Below are positions 8,255 to 17,215 of a DNA stretch of 64,000 nt, in pieces. A program made the translations under genes and the position numbers. The notes under the pieces were generated by a model. That model made no database searches, was not told the DNA's origin, and worked only from the letters and a program-made list of their open reading frames with translations. Positions within the stretch are counted from its first letter, which is position 1. Each line of letters opens with the position of its first letter. Source of the stretch: Gordonia soli NBRC 108243 (lineage in GTDB: Bacteria > Actinomycetota > Actinomycetes > Mycobacteriales > Mycobacteriaceae); the NCBI RefSeq assembly GCF_000334455.1, contig NZ_BANX01000006.1:1-64000 (forward strand), given 5' to 3'.

Positions 8255-8911
8255 CTACGGCCGCAATCCGATTCCACGGGCCACTGCGAACGCGGCGCTG
8301 AGGATCAGGATGACGAGGCCGGTGACGACAACCCATGTCGAGGTGACAGTGGAAAAGCCCAACATCCAAGCTGTACCTACTCCGACAGCGGTCGCGATCA
8401 GCACACCCAACGGCAACACGAGGGCGACGGCTCGGGCGGTCGACCGGGCTGCGTGATCGCCGACCATCCGCAACGCCACGGACACCGCTGCGATCGCGAG
8501 GCCGTAGCCGACTGCACCACAGACCGCATACAACCCCAGTGGGTGAAGCCAGTCGGGGAGGTCCGATACCGTGGCCGCCGCAACCATGACGGGTAGCACT
8601 ACCACCGCGCAACCGGCAAGACCGACTGCCACGGTGAGCCCGACACGACGCTGTGGCTGCACTTGTGCACCGGTCAGGTGCAGCATCCCTGCACCGAGTG
8701 CACCCATGGCCGTGCCCACGACAGCGATCACCGCATACCGCGTCAGCTCTGAAACAGTGGTATCCGCTCCATTGAACGACCCGATGACGAGGTACTCGCC
8801 ATCGCCCGGTCCCGTCAGTCCCTCAAACAGTGCTGCTGCCAACAGCCCGATGACACAACCCAGGAACATCAACCACAGACACATGCGACCCATGCAGGCA
8901 TAGTGCCGCAT
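8255..8911 (-). CDS. Small multi-spanning membrane protein, unknown function
   Basis: A 218-residue protein with five or six hydrophobic helices (for example LWLMFLGCVIGLLAAALF, VGLTVAVGLAGCAVVVLPVM and WVVVTGLVILILSAAFAVA) and few charged residues. I recognise no family. It converges on the DUF6924-like gene with a 63-bp gap. Its 5' end abuts the IS110 remnant, whose reading frame runs into it, so the upstream control region may have been altered by the insertion. In-frame ATGs at 8911 and 8893 are both possible starts. Confidence 0.55.
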   Translation of the reverse strand: MRHYACMGRMCLWLMFLGCVIGLLAAALFEGLTGPGDGEYLVIGSFNGADTTVSELTRYAVIAVVGTAMGALGAGMLHLTGAQVQPQRRVGLTVAVGLAGCAVVVLPVMVAAATVSDLPDWLHPLGLYAVCGAVGYGLAIAAVSVALRMVGDHAARSTARAVALVLPLGVLIATAVGVGTAWMLGFSTVTSTWVVVTGLVILILSAAFAVARGIGLRP

Positions 8912-8945
8912 GTATTTCCCCGACAGCAGACCGCAACTGCTCTAG

Positions 8946-9497
8946 GGCCTTATGCGGCGGCGACCGCCCCAGCAGCACCGCCGATTCTCGGTTCGGGACC
9001 TCGGTGATCTGTTCGTCCAGCTCGGCGATCTGGCGAGTCAGCACCATCAGCGAGGCCGCTGCCTGCTGCAGCAGCCGAGCCGTGGTCGCCTCGCCCGGCA
9101 GGGTGACGGTCTGCGCGGCCGCGGCGGCACGCGCCTCGGCGATCATCTTCGGAATGGTCGGCCGGCGAACACCATGACCGCGCAGATGGTCGTAGATCTC
9201 TTCGTCGGAGGCCGCAGCGATCACCATCACGTCGCGAGCGTCGGTCGTGCCCTCGCCGGCGAACGCGCCGGTCATGTTGTGCACAACGCGACCAGGGACA
9301 TAGCGAACGTGTTGGCCGCGGCTGAACAGTGCCCCTCGGAGCAGGGCCGATTCCGGTGCGGTCATGTCGATCGCCCACACCACAGTGTCGGTCCCGGACA
9401 CTCGGTCCACGATCGCTTCGTCGACCGCGGCGGCGTGGTGTGCGTGACGACCGACATCGATTCCAACCCGGACCGTTTCGACCGCGTGAACCTCCCA
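8946..9497 (-). pseudogene. IS110-family transposase remnant
   Basis: The minus-strand frame reads VRVGIDVGRHAHHAAAVDE, then jumps to VVWAIDM, LLRGALFSRGQHVRYVPGR and AFAGEGTTDARD, the N-terminal DEDD catalytic region of IS110 transposases. The pieces are out of normal spacing: about 25-30 residues are missing after AAAVDE. There is no start codon (TGA precedes the WEVHAVE segment), and the sequence stops resembling a transposase after QITEVPNRESAVLLG near 8960. The C-terminal catalytic-serine half is absent. This is a dead fragment that marks past mobile activity. Confidence 0.75.
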
Positions 9498-9874
9498 GCT
9501 TGGACGCGGTCACCTCGTCAGGGGTTGTTTCGCCGGCACACCTTCACTCCGAGAAGCTCGCGAACACATCTCAATCAGCAGCCGAAACGACCCGTCACGG
9601 TCCGGAGTGGCCTTCCCGCGCCAGGCCACCAAGGGCAACAGGCGATTGTCGAGCCACGCCCCGAACCGAGGACGAGCACCCGAAGCATCCACTTCGGACG
9701 TGCTCCACGGTAAAGGTGACTGTGGTCCCGACTAGGCGCTGAGCCGACGCTTCGCCGACCGGAACGGCCCACGACGGCAAGGACGTACGCCGCCGCCGGC
9801 GAACGTGCAGGAATCCGATTCACGGCGCGTGAAAACCTTCACCGCACCGTGGCGCGGGCCTACCGTCGCGGAAC
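9498..9874. other. Non-coding stretch beside IS110 remnant
   Basis: I see no gene with a plausible start, codon pattern and family resemblance here. A short minus-strand frame (about 9510-9692) contains RLLPLVAWRGKATPDRDGSFRLLIEMC and may be a scrap of another decayed gene, but I cannot name it. The last 60 bp should hold the promoter of the ABC permease gene that begins with GTG at 9875. Confidence 0.3.
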
Positions 9875-10870
9875 GTGGCGTCAACGATCTCCTCACCGAC
9901 ACGCGATACCGCTGCCGGGACACCCAGTGCCGCAAGCGCGACGGCGGTGGGTCACGTGCGCCTCGTCGCGCGGCGGCGTCCCGGGCGATGGGTGGCCGCC
10001 GCAGTCATCGCGGTGCTCACGGCCATGCTGGTGAACACCGTGCTGACCAATGAGCGATTCGAGTGGCCCACTGTGGGGCACTACTTCACGCAGGCGGCCG
10101 TTCTCAAAGGGCTATGGCTCACGGTGTGGCTCACAGTTGCCACCTTCGTGGTCGGGTTCGTCTTCGGGATCGCATTGGCCGCCATGCGGTTGTGGGCTGG
10201 GTCGCTGCTCAAGGCCGTCTCGTTCGGTTTCGTGTGGATTGTCCGGTCGGTGCCGCCGCTGGTACTGCTGCTCTTCTGGTACCAGTTGGCGTCGCTGTAT
10301 CCGCAACTGTCGCTGGGCGTCCCATTCGGGTCGTCGTTCGCCACCTTCGACACCACGCATCTCATCGGGCCGTTGGTCGCAGCATTCATCGCCCTGACGC
10401 TCGACGTGGCGGCCTTCGCCGCCGAGATCGTGCGCGGCGGGTTGGTCTCGGTGGACGCAGGCCAGTCCGAAGCTGCGCGTTCACTGGGGCTGAGTCCACG
10501 GCGCATCTTCCGGCGCATCGTGCTTCCACAAGCGATGCCCGCGATCATCCCGGCCACCGGCAATCTGGTGATCGGTCTGCTGAAGTCCACCTCTCTGGTC
10601 AGTGTGATCGCGGTGACCGACCTGCTGTACTCGGTGCAACTGGTCTACAACCAGAACTTCAAGGTGATGCCGCTGCTCCTGGTGGCGAGCATCTGGTACA
10701 TCGTGATCACCACGGTGCTCGCGGTGGGGCAATTCTTCATCGAGCGCCGGTTCAGCCGCGGTCGTGGCGACGTGCGGCCCTTCGTCGACGTCCTGCGTGA
10801 GGCGGCTCGCCTGCGGCCGAGGCCATTCACCTCCGATCGTCCGAAGGCGCCTGTGGCGGTGGGGCAGTGA
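9875..10870 (+). CDS. Polar amino-acid-type ABC transporter permease (HisM/GlnP family)
   Basis: A 331-residue inner-membrane permease. A 35-residue cytoplasmic tail precedes the first helix (about 38-56), and further helices follow from residue 76. The family motif RSVPPLVLLLFWYQL sits near 124-138. The EAA-type coupling loop, EAARSLGLSPRRIFRRIVLP, spans 199-218. It starts with GTG and overlaps the ATPase gene by 4 bp (GTGA), so the two are translationally coupled. With one permease gene, the transporter is probably a homodimer. The substrate is likely a polar amino acid or a small amine or organosulfur compound, given the monooxygenase at the operon end. Confidence 0.88.
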   Translation: MASTISSPTRDTAAGTPSAASATAVGHVRLVARRRPGRWVAAAVIAVLTAMLVNTVLTNERFEWPTVGHYFTQAAVLKGLWLTVWLTVATFVVGFVFGIALAAMRLWAGSLLKAVSFGFVWIVRSVPPLVLLLFWYQLASLYPQLSLGVPFGSSFATFDTTHLIGPLVAAFIALTLDVAAFAAEIVRGGLVSVDAGQSEAARSLGLSPRRIFRRIVLPQAMPAIIPATGNLVIGLLKSTSLVSVIAVTDLLYSVQLVYNQNFKVMPLLLVASIWYIVITTVLAVGQFFIERRFSRGRGDVRPFVDVLREAARLRPRPFTSDRPKAPVAVGQ

Positions 10871-11637
10871 CGGCGATCGAGGTCCGCGGGCTGACCAAGT
10901 CCTACGGCGGTCGAGAGGTGTTGAGCGGGGTCGACCTGGACGTCGACACCGGGGACGTCGCGATCATCCTCGGTCCATCAGGCTCTGGGAAGTCCACCCT
11001 CCTGCGATGCATCAACCACCTGGAACAACCCGATGCGGGTTATGTGCGGGTGAACGGTGATCTCATCGGCTACCGCGAATCCGGTCGCCGAGGGGGTGAC
11101 ACCCTGCTGCGCGAACTGCATCCGCGCGACGTGGCCCGCCAGCGTCGGAACATCGGGATGGTCTTTCAGCAGTTCAATCTGTTCCCGCACTTCACCGTGT
11201 TGGGGAACCTCACCGAAGGTCCGCTCGCGACGGGCGTACCGCGTGACGCCGCTGTCGTGCGCGCCCGAGAACTACTCGCGCGCGTCGGTCTGTCCGGCCG
11301 CGAGGACTCGTACCCGTCACAGCTGTCCGGTGGTCAGCAGCAACGAGTCGCCATAGCGCGCACCCTCGCGATGAGCCCCGAAGTGGTGCTGTTCGACGAA
11401 CCGACCTCGGCGCTCGACCCCGAACTCGTCGGCGAGGTGCTGGCGGTCATCCGAGATCTCGCCGAGTCCGGGCTCACCCTTGTGGTCGTCACCCACGAGA
11501 TCGGATTCGCCCGCGACATCGCCGACGTCGTCTTCTTCATCGATGGCGGTCACGTGTTGGAAAGCGGTCGGCCCGAACAGATCTTCGCCGACGCGCGGCA
11601 CAACCGCACGCGAGAGTTCCTCGCGGCCGTGCGCTGA
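10867..11637 (+). CDS. Polar amino-acid-type ABC transporter ATPase (GlnQ family)
   Basis: A 256-residue ABC ATPase with all motifs: Walker A GPSGSGKST (36-44), Q-loop VFQQFNLFPH (from about 99), signature LSGGQQQR, Walker B VVLFDEPTSALDPE and the switch His in VVTHEIGFA. The EPTSALDPELVGEVL sequence is typical of the GlnQ/HisP group. An insert of about 15 residues before the Q-loop (GYRESGRRGGDTLLRELHPRD) is longer than in E. coli GlnQ. The GTG start overlaps the permease stop. It drives import with the permease at 9875 and the binding protein at 11685. Confidence 0.92.
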   Translation: MTAIEVRGLTKSYGGREVLSGVDLDVDTGDVAIILGPSGSGKSTLLRCINHLEQPDAGYVRVNGDLIGYRESGRRGGDTLLRELHPRDVARQRRNIGMVFQQFNLFPHFTVLGNLTEGPLATGVPRDAAVVRARELLARVGLSGREDSYPSQLSGGQQQRVAIARTLAMSPEVVLFDEPTSALDPELVGEVLAVIRDLAESGLTLVVVTHEIGFARDIADVVFFIDGGHVLESGRPEQIFADARHNRTREFLAAVR

Positions 11638-11684
11638 CCCCTATCGCCCAGCCCGACCGATTCCCACCAGCACAAGGAGAACCG

Positions 11685-12602
11685 ATGCGCAGCCGCGCCA
11701 TGCTTGCCCTACCACTCGTCGCGGTCACGGCGCTTCTCGGCGCGTGTGGCGACTCGTCTGGCCCGGCGGCGGACACCTCGTCGTATCCGATCCCCACTCA
11801 GGACGTGGTCTCGTCGATCGCGGTCGACCCCGCGGCGAGGGCACTGCTGCCGCCGGGCACCACCGACTTGACCCTGGGGGCCGTGCGCAATCCCGGTATC
11901 AACAACCTGCCGCACGGTGGTGAGGTGCCCGAGGGCAACCCCGTCGGCCTGGATGTCGACCTGCGCAATGCCGTGGCAAAAGCGCTGGGCGTGAAGTGGA
12001 AGCAGGAAACGGGCACGTTCTCGACGATCATCCCGGGCGTGCAGAACGGCCGCTATCAGGTGGGGCAGGGCAACTTCGGCGTGACCAAACAGCGGCTGGA
12101 CGTCGTCGACTTCGCCACCTACCTCAACGACGGGCAATCCTTCGTCGGCTCATCCAGGTCGGGTCTCACGAAAGTCACGACCCTAGAGGACCTGTGCGGA
12201 AAGAAGATCGTCACGGGATCGGGAACCACATTCCAGCAGATCCTCGAGAAGGGAGTGGCTCGCTGCACGTCACAGGGTAAGCCGCCCTACACCGTGCAGT
12301 ACCTCGATGAGCAGGGAGCCATCATCCTGAGTCTGCAGAACAATCGGGTGGACGCCTACTTCGGCCCAACGCTGTCATTGCGATACCTGGTGGACAAGGT
12401 GCCGGGCACCACGTTCCTCGGCGAATATTCCACCACCGTGGTCGGTCTCGTGACCGCCAAGGGATCGCCGATCGCGAAGGCGATCAGCCAGGCGATCAAC
12501 ACCCTGATCGCGCGCGGCGAATATCAGAAGCTGTTCGAGAAGTGGAAGGTCTCTTCGTCCGCGCTGCCGAGATCGGAGATCAACCCGACGGCGAACTTCT
12601 GA
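11685..12602 (+). CDS. ABC transporter substrate-binding lipoprotein
   Basis: A 305-residue exported solute-binding protein of the amino-acid (SBP_bac_3) type. The N-terminus is a lipoprotein signal with lipobox LLGAC (Cys21). The mature part has the two-lobe pattern, with VKWKQETGTFSTIIPGVQNGRYQVG and LCGKKIVTGSGTTFQQILEKG matching conserved strands of the family. An AAGGAG ribosome-binding site sits upstream of ATG 11685. It is third in the permease/ATPase/SBP/monooxygenase operon; the next gene starts 3 bp after its stop. The ligand cannot be read from the sequence. Confidence 0.88.
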   Translation: MRSRAMLALPLVAVTALLGACGDSSGPAADTSSYPIPTQDVVSSIAVDPAARALLPPGTTDLTLGAVRNPGINNLPHGGEVPEGNPVGLDVDLRNAVAKALGVKWKQETGTFSTIIPGVQNGRYQVGQGNFGVTKQRLDVVDFATYLNDGQSFVGSSRSGLTKVTTLEDLCGKKIVTGSGTTFQQILEKGVARCTSQGKPPYTVQYLDEQGAIILSLQNNRVDAYFGPTLSLRYLVDKVPGTTFLGEYSTTVVGLVTAKGSPIAKAISQAINTLIARGEYQKLFEKWKVSSSALPRSEINPTANF

Positions 12603-12605
12603 CCC

Positions 12606-13685
12606 GTGGCCATCGATTCGATCGCTTTCCTCACACCTGGCAACTATCCCGACGCCGATCCGTCGGCGGGGTTGGACGACACTCTCCGCCTGATCGAATT
12701 CGGTGAACGGCTGGGGTATCGGGGGGCGTGGGTGCGGCAGCGCCACCTGGAACACGGGATCTCGTCGGCAGCGGTGTTCCTGGGTGCGGCGTCCCAACGG
12801 ACGTCGACGATCGAGTTGGGCACCGCTGTGATCCCGATCGGTTACGAGAACCCATTCCGTCTCGCCGAGGATCTCTCACTCGCCGATGCGCTGGCGCGTG
12901 GTCGCATCCAGGCCGGCTTCTCCACGGGCATGCCCCATGCGGATCTCCTCGCCGACCTGGTGTTCGACGGCGACTGGCGCACATATGACCTCGGTTACGA
13001 GCGGGTGGCGCGAACTGTTTCTCACCTGCGCGGCGACTATCTGGGTGACGTGGACACGACGATCGAGTCGCCGGGCAACATCCAGCGGCCACGACTGCAG
13101 CCACACACCCCGGGCCTCGCCGCGCGGTCGTGGTACGGAGTGACGAGTCTGCGTTCCGCGCAGTGGACAGGGTCGGCCGGTCTGCATCTGCTCACCGGCA
13201 ACATCGTGTCCGCCGCCGGGCTCGGCGACGAACCGTCCGGCGATCGCGGCACAGAAGGCGGTGTCCCGAGTTTCTCCACCGTGCAGGCGGCACTCATCGA
13301 CGCGTTCCGTGTCGCCGGTGGTGCGGACAAAAGGGCAGCCGTCGGTCGCGTCATCGTGCCGACCGACGGTGCCGACCGGGCGACCGTGAAGCGCTACCGC
13401 GCCTACGAGCGCTCGAGATATGAACGCACCCGCACTGTGCACGGCGAACGCCGCGTCCTGTTCGCCGAGGATCTCGTGGGGCCGATCGATGAGATCGCGG
13501 AGCGACTTGCTGCCGACCCGGCGTTCACCCCTCATTCCGGGCCGGTCACCGAACTCCGTCTGGAACTGCCCTACGAATTCGACGTCCGAGACTACGAGCA
13601 GATCCTCGCCGACGCGGTCCGGTTGGTCGGCAACGGAGGGCGAACCGCTGCAACCGTGTCATCCGTCGACAATCCGGTGGCGTGA
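12606..13685 (+). CDS. LLM-class flavin-dependent oxidoreductase
   Basis: A 359-residue luciferase-like monooxygenase. Typical elements are LGYRGAWVRQRH, TSTIELGTAVIPIGYENPFRLAEDL and ALARGRIQAGFSTG in the TIM-barrel core. It begins with GTG 3 bp after the binding-protein stop, so it is the last gene of the ABC importer operon. Such pairings usually mean that the imported compound is attacked by the enzyme, often at a C-S or C-N bond. No flavin reductase gene is in this operon. The inferred role is catabolism of the imported solute. A strong hairpin follows at 13837. Confidence 0.85.
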   Translation: MAIDSIAFLTPGNYPDADPSAGLDDTLRLIEFGERLGYRGAWVRQRHLEHGISSAAVFLGAASQRTSTIELGTAVIPIGYENPFRLAEDLSLADALARGRIQAGFSTGMPHADLLADLVFDGDWRTYDLGYERVARTVSHLRGDYLGDVDTTIESPGNIQRPRLQPHTPGLAARSWYGVTSLRSAQWTGSAGLHLLTGNIVSAAGLGDEPSGDRGTEGGVPSFSTVQAALIDAFRVAGGADKRAAVGRVIVPTDGADRATVKRYRAYERSRYERTRTVHGERRVLFAEDLVGPIDEIAERLAADPAFTPHSGPVTELRLELPYEFDVRDYEQILADAVRLVGNGGRTAATVSSVDNPVA

Positions 13686-13836
13686 CGGACAGCTCGCGCG
13701 GGTGGCCTCGACTGATCGTGTGACGCCACCGGCGGCCGGAGACGTCGGACGACGACAACTGCCGACCGCAGGTGACGGCGTCGATGTCGGGTCGTGGCCT
13801 CTCCAAAATCAGGGCCGGGCGGGCACTGCGTTGTCC

Positions 13837-13867
13837 GAACCCGGCGCATCCAACGTGCGCCGGGTTC
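13837..13867. terminator. Perfect 12-bp hairpin between convergent units
   Basis: GAACCCGGCGCA (13837-13848) and its exact reverse complement (13856-13867) enclose a 7-base loop. It lies between the end of the importer/monooxygenase operon (plus) and the 3' end of the tRNA-Ser gene (minus), so it can serve both strands. No U-run follows, which is common in high-GC actinobacteria. Confidence 0.6.
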
Positions 13868-13881
13868 AAACAACGACCATC

Positions 13882-13970
13882 TGGCGGAGGATAGGGGATT
13901 CGAACCCCTGAGGGCTGTTAACCCAACCCGCGTTCCAGGCGAGCGCCATAGGCCACTAGGCGAATCCTCC
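13882..13970 (-). tRNA. tRNA-Ser (anticodon GGA)
   Basis: Read on the minus strand, the sequence folds as a class II tRNA. The acceptor 5' strand GGAGGAT pairs with ATCCTCC, G is the discriminator, and CCA is encoded at 13884-13882. The anticodon arm is CTCGC-CTGGAAC-GCGGG, giving anticodon GGA (reads UCC/UCU). There is a long variable arm, and the T-loop is GGTTCGAATCC. In mycobacteria a tRNA-Ser gene also lies near the SRP RNA and the Rv3722c-type aminotransferase. Confidence 0.93.
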
Positions 13971-14120
13971 GACGCGATGATAACCGTGGACCCCGGTCGC
14001 GCCCAAAATGCGGGTCGGTGCGCACGTCGCGACTCGGTCGTCGCCCTTGCCACGAGTCGTCGCCCCGCCGCGTGTCGCAGCCCTGCCGCGTGCGATCCCC
14101 GTTCCCCGCGTCGAAAAGCC

Positions 14121-14198
14121 GTGACCAAAATCTGTACACCCGAGGCCGACAGACGACCATATGTCGATGGCGGCACTCCCACGTACAGATTTTGTGTC
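14121..14198. repeat. Diverged copy of the ~77-bp inverted-repeat element
   Basis: This 78-bp segment has near-palindromic ends: AAAATCTGTAC (14127-14137) is the exact reverse complement of 14183-14193. Its first 14 bases, GTGACCAAAATCTG, match 13 of the first 14 bases of the three elements at 19793-20115. Its 3' end (CAG-A-TTTTGTGTC) is close to theirs, and it is practically the same length. An inner hairpin (CGACA/TGTCG) surrounds a central ATAT. It is probably a small non-autonomous or structural repeat. Confidence 0.5.
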
Positions 14199-14279
14199 CG
14201 CTGGCAGGCCCCAACCCGACATCTCCGACGTCGGTGTTTGCCGGACTGCAGGCCCGGTTTTCTCCCAGACCGGGGCTGA

Positions 14280-15707
<1,428 letters not shown>

Positions 15708-15746
15708 GCCGACTCCGCTCGTGCCGCATGTGACGTCCCGCGAACC

Positions 15747-17096
15747 GTGAAGCTGAGGAGACCGGGACTCACCGCTGCGGCGGCGGTGGTGGTGATGCTG
15801 CTGGCACTGTGGCTGCAGGACGTCATCGTGCCGTACACCACCCCGTTCTGGGGGCTCTTCGACAACCAGCTCGACCTGGACGTCTACCGCGAGGGTGCGC
15901 GTACCGTCCTCGACGGCGGCAACCTGTACGACGCCAAACTGCTCGGCCAGATGGACTACACGTACGCGCCGATCTCGATCATCCTGTTCACGCCGTTCAC
16001 CTGGGTCTCCTTCGGTGCCGCCCGGATCATCTGGAGCGCAGGCATATTCGTCGCTCTGTACCTCGTGATCATAATCGGCTTCCGCAGCCTCGGACGCCAG
16101 GTCACCTGGCCGCTGCGCGCTGTCGGGCTCGCGCTCGTCGCGGTCGCGATGTTGATCGAGCCGGTGCGGACCACGATCTGGTACGGCCAGATCAACGTCT
16201 TCCTGATGTGGCTCATCTGCGCCGATCTCCTCCGGCCCGACGGCGCTCGCGGTCGCGGTGCGGGGGTCGGCATCGCCGCGGGGATCAAGTTGACGCCGTT
16301 GATCTTCGTCCTCTACCTGGCACTGTTGAAGCGCTGGCGCACCCTTGCGGGAGTCGCCGCCGGATTCGTCGCGACGATGACTGTCGGGGTCGTGCTGTTC
16401 CCGCGGGAATCGTGGTCGTACTGGACCGGGAAGCTGTTCGACTCGGATCGAGTGGGCGTCCCGCAGACGCCCGGGAACCAGTCGCTGCGTGGACTCCTGG
16501 CCAATCTGCTGCACAGTGACAGCCCCAACGTGTTCGCCTGGGGTGCGCTCGCGCTGCTGGGCATCGGACTCGGCATGTACGCCGCGATGCTGGCCCACCG
16601 ACACGGGCAGGAGCTGCTGGCGATCACCCTGGTCGGCATGACGTCGTGCGTGGTGTCGCCGATGTCCTGGGGACACCATTGGGTCTGGTTCGTCCCGTTG
16701 ATCGTGATCGCGGTCCACCTGTTGCTCGACCTCTCGCGGCCGGTCCGACAGCGGACGCTGGTCGGGGCCGGTCTGGTTGCGGGGATGCTGGTCACCCTCG
16801 CGTGGCGGACCTACTTCAACTACCCCTTCTGGTTCGTGACGCGTACCGTGCCCGACGCCTATCTCGTCGGGCTGTTCTTCAAGACCGGGATCGGGTGGCT
16901 GCGCTGGTTCACCTACTTTCCGTACAACTTCGTCTTCCTCGGGGTCGCGATCGCGACGATCGTCGTCTACCGGCGACGTCCGATCCCGGAGGTCGGCGCG
17001 GTCGCCGACGGCGGATCGGCCGATGCCGACAGGGTGGACGACTCGACACGCAGTCCGCTGACCTGGACAGATCGCGTCCGGTCCTGGCGCTCGTGA
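15747..17096 (+). CDS. GT87-family polyprenol-phosphate-mannose-type glycosyltransferase
   Basis: A 449-residue integral membrane protein with about ten helices and the GT87 (DUF2029) pattern. DLDVYREGA near residue 44 supplies the catalytic acidic residues of the first extracytoplasmic loop. Also present are YTYAPISIILFTPF, IWYGQINVFLMWL, GIAAGIKLTPLIFVLY and SPMSWGHHWVWF. In Mycobacteriales these enzymes use polyprenyl-phosphate mannose (or arabinose) to extend phosphatidylinositol mannosides, LM/LAM or arabinan outside the membrane. Which one this is cannot be decided here. It starts with GTG 39 bp after the aminotransferase. The hydrophilic tail after residue 415 is not conserved. Confidence 0.8.
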   Translation: MKLRRPGLTAAAAVVVMLLALWLQDVIVPYTTPFWGLFDNQLDLDVYREGARTVLDGGNLYDAKLLGQMDYTYAPISIILFTPFTWVSFGAARIIWSAGIFVALYLVIIIGFRSLGRQVTWPLRAVGLALVAVAMLIEPVRTTIWYGQINVFLMWLICADLLRPDGARGRGAGVGIAAGIKLTPLIFVLYLALLKRWRTLAGVAAGFVATMTVGVVLFPRESWSYWTGKLFDSDRVGVPQTPGNQSLRGLLANLLHSDSPNVFAWGALALLGIGLGMYAAMLAHRHGQELLAITLVGMTSCVVSPMSWGHHWVWFVPLIVIAVHLLLDLSRPVRQRTLVGAGLVAGMLVTLAWRTYFNYPFWFVTRTVPDAYLVGLFFKTGIGWLRWFTYFPYNFVFLGVAIATIVVYRRRPIPEVGAVADGGSADADRVDDSTRSPLTWTDRVRSWRS

Positions 17097-17215
17097 CCAG
17101 CTGAACCCGGCAGGTCGACGACCGTCCACGGCCCGTCACGGACTCGTCTGCGCGCGCTGTTCGGGGGTGTGGGGGACGGCGATCGGATGTCCGCCCACGC
17201 CGGTACTCTCGACGC

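Noticed and set aside
9510..9823. Small genes between the IS110 remnant and the ABC permease
   Set aside because: Several overlapping short frames on both strands, none with a family resemblance or a convincing start.
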